Source: Thermaurantimonas aggregans
GTDB lineage: Bacteria; Bacteroidota; Bacteroidia; Flavobacteriales; Schleiferiaceae
Reading direction: 5' to 3'
DNA: 61,271 nt
Assembly (NCBI RefSeq): GCF_003851885.1
Contig: NZ_BHZE01000016.1
Coordinates: 1-61,271 of the forward strand
The position numbers and the translations under genes were made by a program. The notes under the pieces are model-generated. The model was given only the letters and a program-made list of their open reading frames with translations. It was not told where the DNA came from and did no database searches. Below are positions 16,462 to 26,545 of the stretch, piece by piece; positions within the stretch are counted from its first letter, which is position 1; the number at the start of each line of letters is the position of its first letter.

Positions 16462-17412
16462 TTAATTATTCAGTTTTATTGTCTCCACAATGGTTGATAG
16501 GATGCGGAAGGCAGCTTCGCCCATGGCATTGCCCTTGTCGTCGAGCACAGGATTGATTTCGGTAAACTCGAGGCATACGACGCGGGGGTCTTCGAGCAGG
16601 CGATTAATGATGGCGGTAGCCTCTTCTTCGTAAAGTCCGCCGGGCACAGGCGTGCCTGTGCCGCGTGATACAGAGGGGTCCATACTATCTACATCAAAAG
16701 AGATGTAAAGAATGTCGCACTCCGAAAGGTATTGAAGAGCCTGTTCGGCAGCGCGTACGGGTCCCGATTCGCGTACATGCTCTACTTTGATCACACGCAC
16801 CTTATTTCGAAAGATAAGATAATCTTCAGGCATCTCGGTGCTGCGCAGAGCTATGAAAACCAGGTCGCTGTACTGTATTCGGGGCGACTTGCCTTTGAGC
16901 TGATTCCAGTACTGCAGTGTACTTTCGGGCACTTTCTTGAGCTTGCAGTCCAGATTGTCTTCAGAGAGGGCGGTAGCCAGGGGCATTCCATGTACATTGC
17001 CTGAAGGAGAAGTGTAGGGCGAATGCAGATCGGCATGGGCGTCGATCCAGATTACACCCAGGCGTTTGTCAGGATAAGCACTTTTTATACCTGCGATGGT
17101 GCCTCCGGCATTGGAATGGTCGCCTGAAATGACGATGGGGAAAAAGCCGTTTTCAAGCACTTCGACGAGCTTCTCCTCGATGCGCTGGTACATGGTAACG
17201 ATGCCGTCGAGCCGCTTGGCATATGGGGTGACATCTTCTTCGAAGAGCATGTTGTTGAGGTGTTTTACCTCTTCGACTTTGTATTTTTTAAAAAATTTTG
17301 GATTGAGTTTAAAAGAAGCAATGCGCATTGCGTCAAGGCCTAGGCTGGCACCGCGCGTGCCTGCCCCAAGCTCACTCATCACGCTTACAAGTCGTATTTT
17401 CCGTTTGGCCAT
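16462..17412 (-). CDS. Arginase
   Basis: Hydrolyses arginine to ornithine and urea with a binuclear Mn centre. All metal ligands of the ureohydrolase fold are seen in the 316-residue protein: His99 (SGDHSN), Asp124, His126 and Asp128 (WIDAHADLH), Asp240 and Asp242 (SFDVDSMDP). GNVHGMPLA (His141) favours arginase over agmatinase or formimidoylglutamase. It lies 9 bp downstream of purK on the same strand, probably in one operon. No urease or ornithine genes are nearby. Confidence 0.9.
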   Translation of the reverse strand: MAKRKIRLVSVMSELGAGTRGASLGLDAMRIASFKLNPKFFKKYKVEEVKHLNNMLFEEDVTPYAKRLDGIVTMYQRIEEKLVEVLENGFFPIVISGDHSNAGGTIAGIKSAYPDKRLGVIWIDAHADLHSPYTSPSGNVHGMPLATALSEDNLDCKLKKVPESTLQYWNQLKGKSPRIQYSDLVFIALRSTEMPEDYLIFRNKVRVIKVEHVRESGPVRAAEQALQYLSECDILYISFDVDSMDPSVSRGTGTPVPGGLYEEEATAIINRLLEDPRVVCLEFTEINPVLDDKGNAMGEAAFRILSTIVETIKLNN

Positions 17413-17421
17413 AAAGTGCAG

Positions 17422-18579
17422 TTAGGTTGAAATGACGTGAATGGTATTTTTAATTTTCTGAATTTGAGAAAGTAACTCATTTATATCACTGCCTATCGCA
17501 GTGATGTGACCCATCTTGCGGTAGGGCTTGGTAGTGCTTTTGCCATAGAGGTGAAAATAGGTTTGGGGCATAGAGAGCACATGTTCAGCCCCGGCATAAT
17601 GCACAGGCCCCTGATGGTCGGGATGCCCGGTAAGATTAAACATTACAGCAGGGTGAAGAAGCGATGTGTCGCCCAGCGGTAATCCGGTTATGGCACGCAG
17701 GTGCTGCTCAAATTGGGACGAAGCTGTGGCCTCAATGGTCAGATGACCTGAATTGTGCACACGGGGTGCAGCCTCGTTGATGAGTACACGCTGATCTGTT
17801 GTGACAAAAAACTCTACCGCCAAAGTACCTACGAGGTTGAGTTCTCCGGCCAGCTTCATGGCCAGTTCGAAGCATTGCCGTTCAATATCAATGCTTAGCC
17901 GGGTAGGAACGTAAACGAGCTCTACAAAGTGGGCCATGGGGTGAAATTCCATTTGCACCACAGGCTGGCAGGCGATCTGGCCTGAGGCTGATCGGTGTAC
18001 AATTACCGCTGTTTCTGCCCTGATGTCAATCAACTCTTCGACGATGCAAGGAGTATCAGGCATCTGCTGTGCTTCGTCTAAGGAGTGGAGCTTACGCACA
18101 CCGCGACCGTCGAATCCGCCCCGGGCTGCCTTCCATATCAGGGGGTATTGAGCATTTGACTGCTTCAAGAAGTTCAACAGCTCTTTTTTGCTTGAAAATT
18201 CCCGGTAATAAGGTGTGGGCAGCTCGTGCTTAATGTAAAACTGCTTTTGCCGCTGCTTGTCCTGAAATATTTCGATGATTCCAGGCTGTGGATAGACTTT
18301 TTTCCTGAGCTTCTCGAGTTCGTAGAGGGCTTGAGTATTGACGTCTTCGATTTCGATGGTAATGACTTCACAATCAAGGCCAAAATTGAGCACAGTCTGA
18401 TAATCGCGAAAGTCGCCAAATACAAATTCCTTTACATAATGTTGACAAGGGGCATCGGGAGCGGGATCAAGCACCTTTAGATACAAATCCCAAGGAGCAG
18501 CCGCAAGGGCCAGCATTTTGCCGAGCTGTCCGCCACCGAGTATGCCGATTTTATTTTGGGTAGAAAAGTACGAATTCAT
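17422..18579 (-). CDS. purK: 5-(carboxyamino)imidazole ribonucleotide synthase
   Basis: ATP-grasp enzyme of purine synthesis that converts AIR plus bicarbonate to N5-CAIR. The 385-residue protein starts with the PurK N-domain (KIGILGGGQLGKMLALAA), continues with the ATP-grasp core (KAARGGFDGRGVRKL, near residue 150), and has EFFVTTDQRVLINEAAPRVH near 265, where Glu and Asn bind Mg-ATP. The C-terminal domain has KMGHITAIG. The purE partner is not in the window. Confidence 0.94.
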   Translation of the reverse strand: MNSYFSTQNKIGILGGGQLGKMLALAAAPWDLYLKVLDPAPDAPCQHYVKEFVFGDFRDYQTVLNFGLDCEVITIEIEDVNTQALYELEKLRKKVYPQPGIIEIFQDKQRQKQFYIKHELPTPYYREFSSKKELLNFLKQSNAQYPLIWKAARGGFDGRGVRKLHSLDEAQQMPDTPCIVEELIDIRAETAVIVHRSASGQIACQPVVQMEFHPMAHFVELVYVPTRLSIDIERQCFELAMKLAGELNLVGTLAVEFFVTTDQRVLINEAAPRVHNSGHLTIEATASSQFEQHLRAITGLPLGDTSLLHPAVMFNLTGHPDHQGPVHYAGAEHVLSMPQTYFHLYGKSTTKPYRKMGHITAIGSDINELLSQIQKIKNTIHVIST

Positions 18580-18635
18580 AAAAACACCTGAGAATCAGTG
18601 AAAATTTTTGAGCTGCGACATCAACAAACCGCGCT

Positions 18636-18643
18636 CAAAGGTA
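18636..18643 (-). promoter_or_regulatory. -7 element of purK promoter
   Basis: TACCTTTG on the minus strand, 56 bp before the ATG. A TTTTC lies roughly 17 bp further upstream as a possible weak -33. Confidence 0.45.
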
Positions 18644-18844
18644 AGGCAGGCAGGGGATGGGAAAACCCAGTATAAAAATGCTATGTAAGTCTTAAGAGAT
18701 AATTCAAGTTTCCTTAAAGTGAGAGCTTTCATTGCATTTAAAGCGAGATAGGGCTAGTAATTGGGAATATACATTCAATTAAATGTCCAGTTTTTTATTT
18801 AATAAATTAGACAAATAAATTACCGTTGTCATACCTAAATCGCT

Positions 18845-19506
18845 ATGAAAATTTCTGAATACATTCGTGATAAAATAGATAAGCTTTCCAAAGGCTATGT
18901 ATTCACCTGTACAGACTTTACCGCCGGGGTAAATCAAAAAGAAGCAGTCATAAAATCCCTGAACAGATCGGTAAAAGCAGGTAAAATTACTAAACTATCT
19001 AAAGGATAATATTATAAGCCCGAAACCCGTTCTTTTGGCAATCTACTGCAGGAACGATAACAAGTGGTAAAAGACCTTTTGGAAGATAACGGAAAAATTA
19101 CCGGCTAACTTACAGGGTACAGCGCATTAAATCAATTGGGGTTGACTACTCAAGTAAGTAATACCATACACATCGGTAAAAATGAGGTGCGTCCTGGCTT
19201 TCAAAGAAGATGTTACACGATTGCTTTTATAAACCAAATAAATACCATCATCTGAGAGAATATTTATTACAACTTTTGGACGCTATCCTATACATCAAAA
19301 AAATACCTGTTACAAAGGTAGCATCATCGTGCCAGCGCTTATTGACCATCGTAAAAGAGTTAAGTGTCAAAGAAATTAAAACAATTGTTCGCTTGGCGCT
19401 GAAATATCCCTCAGCGACAAGAGCTTTGCTGGGAGCCATGTTAGATGAATTGAAAAGAGGAACAAGAAACCGCACCCCTTTTCAAATCATTAAATCTGAT
19501 TACTAA
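18845..19506 (+). pseudogene. Decayed AbiEi-family antitoxin (DUF6088-like)
   Basis: Conceptual translation from ATG 18845 gives a winged-helix start (MKISEYIRDKIDKLSKGYVF) typical of AbiEi/DUF6088 antitoxins, which repress and neutralise the partner nucleotidyltransferase toxin. The frame is broken by TAA at 19007, two further TAA codons and a TGA. A frameshift then leads into a 98-codon open stretch (19210-19506) that carries the C-terminal repressor-like part (LSVKEIKTIVRLALKYPSATR). All parts are collinear with an intact protein, so this is a recent pseudogene. It is followed by the broken toxin gene. Confidence 0.8.
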
Positions 19507-19563
19507 ATAAAAAATTCCCGGGGCAGCAAAAGTTTTAATTTATGCAAAAAAATGGAATATTAT

Positions 19564-20394
19564 ATGAAACTGCACCAGGATACAAAACTCTATTAACAAA
19601 CGCTGCGGACAGCATCACAATATCTGGACATCAAATTGGAATTCGTAGAAAAAGATTATTGAATTACTAGTGTGCTAAAACGTTTGGCAAAAAGTAACTA
19701 CAGGAGCCAGGCAGTTTTTAAAGGTAGAACCTCTTTATCAAAAGCATGTAATTAATTGACCGATATTCAGAAGATGTAGATATTGCCATCATTTATAAAG
19801 AATACCAAACAGAAAATGTAATAAAAACAATCATAAGAAATATTCAAAAAGAAATAACTACAGATTTAAAGGAAAAGGAAATTCAAGGCATAACGAGTAA
19901 AGATTCAAGTTTTAGGAGATCTGTTTTTGAGTATATAGCAATAGTAAAAAACAACTCAAAAAATAAACTATTGGTTGAAATAAATTCACTTGCTAATCCT
20001 TTTCCCTTTCAAGCAAAGATAATTACGAGTATGGTCTCTGAATTTTTAATTCATAAAAAGCATGAAAAATTCATAGATGAATATGAGTTACATCCTTTTG
20101 AAATGAATGTTTTAAGCAAGGAAAAAAACTTTAATAGAAAAACTGGTGTCGCTGATTTGATTTTCATTTTTGGAAAATTCATTGGCAGCAATTTCCGGTA
20201 AGATTCGACACATTTATGATTTGCATTATTTAGTAAATGATCCAGATTGAAAGGAATTTATAGCATTTGATTCATTCAAAAAAGAATTTACAAATGTTTT
20301 ACAATTTGACAAACAAACATTTGATAAACATACAGGATGGAAAACAAAGGATATTTCAGCGTCTTCAATAGTGAAAAACATTTCAGAATTTTAG
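19564..20394 (+). pseudogene. Decayed AbiEii-family nucleotidyltransferase toxin
   Basis: Reading ATG 19564 through its lesions gives MKLHQDTKLY, stop, then a segment ending EKDY-stop-ITSVLKRL and FKGRTSLSK, then after a frameshift LIDRYSEDVDIAII. This is the nucleotidyltransferase signature EKDYW...FKGGTSLSK...SEDVDIAI of AbiEii (DUF1814). Lesions are TAA 19594, TGA 19660 at the expected Trp, Gly to Arg in the FKGG motif, TAA 19753 with a shift, a second shift near 20190, and another TGA. The tail GKIRHIYDLHYL is the conserved C-terminal motif. No activity is expected. Confidence 0.8.
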
Positions 20395-20928
20395 AAATTA
20401 TTAGGTGATAAATATAACAAATAACATTCAGCACATCATAGCTACCTATCCCCAATAAAGATGAAACAGAAAAGAGCTTTTTGAAGCTTTTAAAAAGAAT
20501 TTTATGAAATTTTACTTTATCTAATAAAATTAAAATCATTGATTTAAAAAATTAATTTTTAATACTATTACTTTTTAAATGTTTTAAAAGTATTTAATTT
20601 TAAAATAAAAGGATATTTGGAAAATAATACAATATTTATTATTGAAGAAATTCATTAAATAAATTCAACTTTAAAAATTAGAAATTACAGCTTTCTTTCT
20701 TTCATTTAATCATGAATTTTTTATGAAAAAAATTTGAATAGTTTATGATTTCATCCCTTATATGGGGATTTTAAAAAATTTTTTCAAACATCTTTTAATG
20801 ATTTAGAAATCAGATATACTTACTTGCTCGTGCTTTATAATACACATATTAACAACCCCATAATAGCCTTTCCAACTAATTTTGCAAACCTTTTTAATGC
20901 TATTTACAAAACTGATAGCCAGCAGCTT
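20395..20928. other. AT-rich intergenic region upstream of obgE
   Basis: Very AT-rich, without coding potential. It holds a CCCTTATATGGGG-containing motif (20755-20780) that resembles one at 26642-26670, and the obgE -7 element at 20877. It probably represents eroded DNA left by the AbiE insertion. Confidence 0.55.
20877..20884 (+). promoter_or_regulatory. -7 element of obgE promoter
   Basis: TAATTTTG fits TAnnTTTG, 45 bp before ATG 20929. It lies inside the extended open frame from TTG 20824 and therefore argues for the ATG as the true start. Confidence 0.5.
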
Positions 20929-21921
20929 ATGTCGGGATCAAACTTTGTGGATTACGTGAAAATATGGTTTGCCAGCGGTAAGGGTGGGGCCGGGTCGGCT
21001 CATCTGCGCCGTGCCAAGTACGTGCCCAAGGGCGGACCTGACGGCGGTGACGGCGGTCGCGGGGGGCATGTGATCCTGAAGGCCAATCCGCAATTGTGGA
21101 CACTGCTGCACCTCAAATACCAAAAACACATCAAGGCCGAAGCCGGCGCAAACGGATCGTCGAACAACTGTACCGGCCGCCAGGGCAAAGACGTTGTGGT
21201 TGAAGTACCTCTCGGCACTGTGGTGAAAAATCCCGATACCGGCGAAGTGCTAGCGGAGCTCACCGAGCCCGGCCAAGAATACATCGTGATGCGCGGTGGC
21301 AAGGGCGGTCTAGGTAATACGCACTTTAAATCGCCAACCAACCAAACTCCCCGCTATGCACAACCAGGTGAACCTGGTGAAGAAGGCTGGCGCATTCTGG
21401 AATTGAAAATCCTGGCAGATGTGGGCCTGGTAGGTTTTCCGAACGCCGGAAAATCAACCCTGCTGGCCACTATCACTGCAGCTAAGCCTGAAATTGCAGA
21501 TTATCCGTTCACTACGCTGGTGCCCAACCTGGGAATTGTTGCCTATCGGGATTTTAAATCGTTTGTGATGGCCGACATTCCGGGTATCATCGAAGGGGCT
21601 GCTGAAGGTCGAGGATTGGGTCATCGCTTCTTGCGCCACATCGAGCGCAACAGCGTTTTGCTCTTTATGATTCCAGCCACGAGTGTAAGCATTACGAAAG
21701 AATACAAAATCTTACTGAACGAATTAAAAAAATACAACCCCGAATTGCTCGACAAACGCCGGCTGCTTGCCATCACCAAGTGCGACCTGCTGGACGAAAA
21801 GCAACTGAAAAACCTATGGCGACGTGTACCAAAGGAAATTGACTACGTGCCTATCTCATCGGTCGCGCAAATGAATCTTGATGTACTAAAGGACAAACTC
21901 TGGAATCTGATCCATGAATGA
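20929..21921 (+). CDS. obgE: GTPase ObgE/CgtA
   Basis: Essential ribosome-associated GTPase of 50S assembly and stress control. The 330-residue protein has the glycine-rich Obg fold at 1-160 ([32 protein letters not shown]). The G domain has P-loop GFPNAGKST at 169-177, switch [11 protein letters not shown] and TKCD. There is no C-terminal OCT domain, as in other Bacteroidota. ATG 20929 is preferred because the Obg domain starts there. It overlaps the PAP2 gene by 8 bp. Confidence 0.95.
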   Translation: MSGSNFVDYVKIWFASGKGGAGSAHLRRAKYVPKGGPDGGDGGRGGHVILKANPQLWTLLHLKYQKHIKAEAGANGSSNNCTGRQGKDVVVEVPLGTVVKNPDTGEVLAELTEPGQEYIVMRGGKGGLGNTHFKSPTNQTPRYAQPGEPGEEGWRILELKILADVGLVGFPNAGKSTLLATITAAKPEIADYPFTTLVPNLGIVAYRDFKSFVMADIPGIIEGAAEGRGLGHRFLRHIERNSVLLFMIPATSVSITKEYKILLNELKKYNPELLDKRRLLAITKCDLLDEKQLKNLWRRVPKEIDYVPISSVAQMNLDVLKDKLWNLIHE

Positions 21922-22495
21922 TTTTATCCAATGGTTTACCACAGGCGATGAACAGCTGCTTCTGACCATCAACGGCGGGGGCACACCGGCTATGGACGCC
22001 TTTTGGCTCTTTGTGACAGGCAAATGGAATTGGCTACCGCTGTATGCCCTGCTACTAGCATGGGTATGGAAGGTGGCCGGTAAGCAAGGTTTCATAGCCT
22101 TTGTGGTGCTGGTAGGCATAGGGCTCCTGCTCAGCGACGGAGGGTCAGTTTGGTTGTTTAAGAACACATTTAAGCGCCTTCGGCCTTGCCATGTAGAGGC
22201 TTTAGCTACTCAACTGCGGCTGCCGGGCGGTTGCGGTGGACTGTACGGGTTTGTATCTAGCCATGCGGCTAACAGCTTTATGCTGACGGGATTGATGCTG
22301 GGGTTATTTCACAAGCGTTATCGCTGGATTTGGCTAATGCTGCTGTGGGCGGCTATGGTTGGATACAGTCGGGTGTATTTGGGTGTTCACTACCCTACCG
22401 ATGTACTTTTTGGGGCGGTGTACGGTGGTGCAGTTGGGGTCTTTCTCGGTTTGAGGGGACAACATCTGGTTATCGACTATGCCAATAGACCATGA
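21914..22495 (+). CDS. PAP2-family membrane phosphatase
   Basis: A 193-residue polytopic protein with the complete phosphatidate phosphatase signature: K-x6-RP (KNTFKRLRP), SSH (SSHAANS) and SR-x5-H-x3-D ([12 protein letters not shown]). Five or six hydrophobic helices surround these. Likely substrates are undecaprenyl pyrophosphate or phosphatidate/PGP; this cannot be resolved from sequence. It overlaps obgE by 8 bp, so it is in the same operon. Confidence 0.9.
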   Translation: MNDFIQWFTTGDEQLLLTINGGGTPAMDAFWLFVTGKWNWLPLYALLLAWVWKVAGKQGFIAFVVLVGIGLLLSDGGSVWLFKNTFKRLRPCHVEALATQLRLPGGCGGLYGFVSSHAANSFMLTGLMLGLFHKRYRWIWLMLLWAAMVGYSRVYLGVHYPTDVLFGAVYGGAVGVFLGLRGQHLVIDYANRP

Positions 22496-22689
22496 TGCAT
22501 TATTGGCAATACATCCCAAACGAAAGGCAAATGATAGCAGGGTGTAGTTCTTTTAATCCTCTTTTCGGAAGTATATGTGCCGGAAACTCCCCCTTAGAGG
22601 AAGCTCAAATACTCCAAAATTCATTTTATTAAATTGATGGAGCGAGAGACAATGAATGTGACGCGCGACCACAAACTATTAAGTGCAAC

Positions 22690-23400
22690 ATGAGAATTGA
22701 TATCATAACGGTGCATCCCGATTTACTAACAGGGCCCTTCAGTCACAGCATCCTCAAGCGGGCACAGGAGCGCAAACTGGCCGAGGTAGTAGTACACGAC
22801 CTTAGGCCGTGGGGCCTAGGAAAGCATCAGCAAGTAGATGACTACCAATATGGTGGCGGTGCCGGTATGGTGATGATGATTGAGCCGATTTACAATTTGG
22901 TACAACATCTTAAGGCGCAGCGCAAATACGACGAAGTGATTTACATGACTCCTGACGGGGAGCGCTTCGACCAGCACACGGCCAACAAGCTGTCGCTCAA
23001 AGAAAACCTCATCATTCTCTGTGGCCATTACAAAGGTGTGGATCAGCGAGTACGCGATATGCTGGTGACAATGGAACTCTCCATCGGTGACTTTGTCATC
23101 TCTGGGGGTGAGCTGGCTGCCGCTGTGGTAGCTGATGCGGTGATTCGGCTGATTCCTGGGGTACTTAACGACGAGACCTCAGCACTGACCGATACCTTTC
23201 AAGACGGCTTGCTGGCTCCTCCGGTTTTTACGAGGCCACCAGAATTTATGGGACACCGTGTGCCTGAAGTACTGCTGAGTGGCCATCAGGCCAAAATAGA
23301 ACAATGGCGCCTCGAACAGTCGCTGCAGCGAACACGAGAGCGTCGTCCCGACTTATATCAAAAATTCATCGAAACTGACCATGCGAACGAAAAGCATTAA
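22690..23400 (+). CDS. trmD: tRNA (guanine-N1-)-methyltransferase
   Basis: Methylates G37 of tRNAs that read CNN codons, using SAM. The 236-residue protein has the trefoil-knot motifs: [13 protein letters not shown] near residue 54, [12 protein letters not shown] near 110, and [14 protein letters not shown] near 130. It ends with the C-terminal DNA/tRNA-binding helices (RRPDLYQKF). Its last 20 bp overlap rimO, giving translational coupling. The usual rpsP-rimM-rplS neighbours are absent. Confidence 0.96.
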   Translation: MRIDIITVHPDLLTGPFSHSILKRAQERKLAEVVVHDLRPWGLGKHQQVDDYQYGGGAGMVMMIEPIYNLVQHLKAQRKYDEVIYMTPDGERFDQHTANKLSLKENLIILCGHYKGVDQRVRDMLVTMELSIGDFVISGGELAAAVVADAVIRLIPGVLNDETSALTDTFQDGLLAPPVFTRPPEFMGHRVPEVLLSGHQAKIEQWRLEQSLQRTRERRPDLYQKFIETDHANEKH

Positions 23401-24688
23401 AAAGAAGACAATCAACGTCATTACACTCGGCTGCTCTAAAAACCTGTATGACAGCGAAGTACTTATGGGCCAGTTGCGCGCCAATGGCAAAGAGGTAGTA
23501 GCCGAAGCGCCAAAAGGCGACATTATCGTGATCAACACGTGCGGATTTATCAATAACGCCAAACAAGAAAGTATCGACACCATTTTACACTACGTGGATC
23601 TGAAAGAGCGCGGCAAAGTAGAGAAAGTGTATGTAACAGGCTGCCTCAGCGAGCGGTATAAGCCAGAGCTCGAAAAGGAAATTCCGGAAGTGGACCAATA
23701 CTTCGGCACGCGCGACCTGCCGCGGCTGCTTAAAGTGCTGGGTGCCGACTACAAACACGAGTTGGTAGGCGAACGCCTGCTCACCACACCTGCCCACTAT
23801 GCCTACATGAAAATTTCTGAAGGTTGCGACCGCCCTTGCAGCTTCTGCGCCATTCCATTGATGCGCGGTGGCCATAAGAGTACGCCCATCGAAGACTTGG
23901 TAAAACAAGCTGAATCGCTGGCTGCTAAAGGGGTGAAGGAACTGATCTTGATCGCACAAGACCTGACTTACTACGGCCTCGACCTATACAAAAAGCGCGA
24001 ACTCGCCCGCCTGCTCACAGAGCTTGTGAAAGTAGAAGGCATCGAGTGGATCAGGTTGCACTACTTGTATCCAGCTGGCTTTCCGGAGGATGTACTCGAT
24101 GTAATGGCCCGTGAGCCGAAGATTTGCAAATATGTGGACATTCCCTTGCAGCATATCAGCGATCCTATCTTAAAGAGCATGCGCCGGGGCACTACACGTG
24201 AAAAGACCGATCGCTTACTGGCACTCATGCGCGAAAAAGTACCGGGAATTGCCATACGCACCACTCTGATTGTCGGCTATCCTGGGGAGACAGATGAGGA
24301 TTTTGAAATATTGAAAGAATGGGTGCGCCAAACGCGCTTCGACCGTCTGGGGTGCTTCACTTATTCGCACGAAGAAAACACCCACGCCTATCAATTAAAA
24401 GACGATGTGCCTGAAGAGGTGAAACAAGCCCGAGCAGCCGAAATCATGGCTGTACAACAACGCATCTCTGAAGAGCTGAACCGACAAAAAGTGGGTAAAA
24501 CCTTCCGCGTCCTCATCGACCGAACTGAGGCAGGTCACTACATCGGCCGAACAGAATTTGACTCGCCCGATGTAGACAACGAGGTGCTCATTCCTATAGA
24601 ATCAGCAGAATACCTGCGCATTGGCGACTTTTACAACGTGCGCATCACCGACAGCACGGAGTACGATTTGATTGGAGAAGTTGTTTAA
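23381..24688 (+). CDS. rimO: Ribosomal protein S12 methylthiotransferase
   Basis: Radical-SAM enzyme that methylthiolates an Asp of ribosomal protein S12. The 435-residue protein has the N-terminal MTTase domain with its three cluster cysteines ([20 protein letters not shown]), the radical-SAM motif [11 protein letters not shown] near residue 150, and a C-terminal TRAM domain. [10 protein letters not shown] and CAIPLMRGG point to RimO rather than MiaB. It overlaps trmD and is followed by a strong terminator. Confidence 0.95.
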   Translation: MRTKSIKKKTINVITLGCSKNLYDSEVLMGQLRANGKEVVAEAPKGDIIVINTCGFINNAKQESIDTILHYVDLKERGKVEKVYVTGCLSERYKPELEKEIPEVDQYFGTRDLPRLLKVLGADYKHELVGERLLTTPAHYAYMKISEGCDRPCSFCAIPLMRGGHKSTPIEDLVKQAESLAAKGVKELILIAQDLTYYGLDLYKKRELARLLTELVKVEGIEWIRLHYLYPAGFPEDVLDVMAREPKICKYVDIPLQHISDPILKSMRRGTTREKTDRLLALMREKVPGIAIRTTLIVGYPGETDEDFEILKEWVRQTRFDRLGCFTYSHEENTHAYQLKDDVPEEVKQARAAEIMAVQQRISEELNRQKVGKTFRVLIDRTEAGHYIGRTEFDSPDVDNEVLIPIESAEYLRIGDFYNVRITDSTEYDLIGEVV

Positions 24689-24718
24689 AGTATAGATTTT
24701 CTGTTATAGTTTAAATAA

Positions 24719-24750
24719 AAAGCCCGGCTTTGCGGAGCCGGGCTTTTTTA
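24719..24750 (+). terminator. Terminator of trmD-rimO
   Basis: 9-bp stem AGCCCGGCT / AGCCGGGCT with a 6-nt loop and a run of T. A-rich DNA on the other side means it can also serve the convergent LruC gene region. Confidence 0.92.
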
Positions 24751-24771
24751 CATGGAAACACCTCGAAACTA

Positions 24772-26178
24772 TTAAGGTCGTTGATAAATCTTGGTAGCGT
24801 CGCGATAACCCGTCAAGTTTAAATACCAATCTGGGAATAAAACGCCGTTACTTATTGCCCATTGGCTAAATTTCAGATAAGCGCTGGTTATGGGAGTCTT
24901 TTCGATGGGATAATCAAACGTTCCTGGAATATGGATAGCCCACGGAAGGTTCTGCTTGTTCTTATAGTATCTACCTGCTCCAGGATTTGAATCATCGTCA
25001 CCAGTGCCAAATAAGGTCATATTCGCAAGAGAAGTAGGAGCTTTGTCTGGTAAGTGTATTTCCCGACCCCGTGTCAGATTAGAGAAAATAAACGGATTGA
25101 AACCAGCAAGATTTAGTTGGGCCAGCGTGTATAAAGGGGTACTAAATGTGATTTCAACCGTCAGTGTTTGTGGTTCGCGATACACAGTCCCCGGAGTTGT
25201 GTTTACGCCAATTGCCCCCTGGCCTGGATGAGGCATAATGGCATAAGCATTATCAAATACAATTACAGTGGGAATGCTTTGTCCGGCTTCAAGGCCATTA
25301 GGGGTAAGATTAACAATATTTTCAGTGAGTTGATATCCCGATATAGTAATCAAACTTTGATTTATTGATGAATTGCCAAACTGAAAACCAAATCCGTTTT
25401 TGAAGCCAGCACCAAAAGCTTTAAGTTTAAAAGTAGCAATTAGATCTTTTACCTTATTCTGACTGTTTGTGATAGCGTTAAACTTATACTCAATTACCAT
25501 ATCATTGAAATCATAATCGCCATTAAAAGGCCAAAGATCTTCATAAGCAAGTGTACCTTGAGCGGCAACGGAAGAGAAAGCTCTATCGGGATCTGTAGGA
25601 TATTCATCTTGTCCATCAGGTACGCCATCGCCATCAGTATCGGCAGGTGCCGGTGTGCATCCTGTTCCGTTACAATTCATCACATAAGTGAAATCAGCCA
25701 CGGAGAAGTTAACGATTTGTCCACTACTACCTGCTTTGGCTGATACGCGTTGATTTTGTAAAGAAGTGAGCGTATAAGTAATTCGAAGTAAACCTGCTCT
25801 ACCTCCACCTATTTTTTTTGTATTATCAAACTTAAAACCTTGGAAAGGATCAGAGCCGAGGTTGGGCCCCATTACCAAATTCCCTCCTGTCATACTCCCT
25901 GAAAGTACCTGCAAGCTAATGTTAGAATACGTACCCGGTGCAGCTTCGATTGACAAGTGAGAAAGTTCTTTACACTTTGGTCCGCCACAGCCATTGTGAG
26001 AAACGTGCAGAACAATAGTGTAAGTGTTGTTAGGATTACAAACGACAGAACTTATCGTGGTTGAGAATCCACCCCCGTTAATTTTTGTAATTTCACAAGC
26101 CGCAGATTGAGCATTTGAGGTTACTGCGTATGTTAAAAAAGAAAGAGCAAATGATACTTTCTTAATAAATGATTTCAT
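24772..26178 (-). CDS. Secreted LruC-domain protein with Ca-binding repeat
   Basis: A 468-residue exported protein with a signal peptide (residues 1-23, ending NAQS). A Cys-containing N-terminal domain follows (CGGPKCKELS near residue 60). Next comes a thrombospondin type 3-like calcium loop DTDGDGVPDGQDEYPTDPDR near 180, then the LruC domain (YEDLWPFNGDYDFNDMVIEY and the long beta-rich rest). LruC proteins are surface or lipoprotein-associated; molecular function is unknown. No T9SS tail is seen. It lies 7 bp downstream of the small lipoprotein and forms an operon with it. Confidence 0.8.
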   Translation of the reverse strand: MKSFIKKVSFALSFLTYAVTSNAQSAACEITKINGGGFSTTISSVVCNPNNTYTIVLHVSHNGCGGPKCKELSHLSIEAAPGTYSNISLQVLSGSMTGGNLVMGPNLGSDPFQGFKFDNTKKIGGGRAGLLRITYTLTSLQNQRVSAKAGSSGQIVNFSVADFTYVMNCNGTGCTPAPADTDGDGVPDGQDEYPTDPDRAFSSVAAQGTLAYEDLWPFNGDYDFNDMVIEYKFNAITNSQNKVKDLIATFKLKAFGAGFKNGFGFQFGNSSINQSLITISGYQLTENIVNLTPNGLEAGQSIPTVIVFDNAYAIMPHPGQGAIGVNTTPGTVYREPQTLTVEITFSTPLYTLAQLNLAGFNPFIFSNLTRGREIHLPDKAPTSLANMTLFGTGDDDSNPGAGRYYKNKQNLPWAIHIPGTFDYPIEKTPITSAYLKFSQWAISNGVLFPDWYLNLTGYRDATKIYQRP

Positions 26179-26185
26179 GGGATGT

Positions 26186-26545
26186 TTAATTTAAGGTGAA
26201 TTGGATATTTGTATTGTCTAGAGAGATTTCATAGCTGTTGCCTAAAAATTCAGCTTTTACCGTTTTTTGGTGAGCTGGAAGTTGGAGTATTGTTTTATAT
26301 CCCACGTTTTTAGTCAGCATTGCTTGATGAAGGATGTTTCCATCCATATCTTTAATTTTCAAAACAGAATTTGCATAGCCGATGATTTCTATTTCATAAG
26401 TTTTTGCTGCATTCCAATCAAAATGGTTACCTACTTTCAATTCTTTGATATCTACAGGTTCGGTAGGTATTTGCATTTTTTCCTCCTTATTACAGCTCGA
26501 TAAAATTGAGCCAGCAGCTATTAAGACTAAAACAACTTTTTTCAT
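26186..26545 (-). CDS. Small lipoprotein
   Basis: A 119-residue protein with a type II signal peptide (MKKVVLVLIAAGSILSSC, lipobox LSSC, Cys18). The mature part is about 100 residues and beta-rich (DWNAAKTYEIEIIGYANSVL). Acidic and charged residues after the Cys do not let me decide surface versus periplasm. It is first in a two-gene operon with the LruC protein, a pairing that suggests a shared surface structure. Family not recognised. Confidence 0.7.
   Translation of the reverse strand: MKKVVLVLIAAGSILSSCNKEEKMQIPTEPVDIKELKVGNHFDWNAAKTYEIEIIGYANSVLKIKDMDGNILHQAMLTKNVGYKTILQLPAHQKTVKAEFLGNSYEISLDNTNIQFTLN

Noticed and set aside
19660-19662. TGA codons where Trp is expected in the AbiEii remnant, suggesting TGA recoding
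   Set aside because: Other genes in the window, such as cdd, end in TGA, and the remnant also has TAA stops and frameshifts. Pseudogene decay explains it.
20824-20928. Extended start of obgE at TTG 20824
   Set aside because: The Obg fold begins at ATG 20929, and a -7 promoter element lies inside the extension at 20877.
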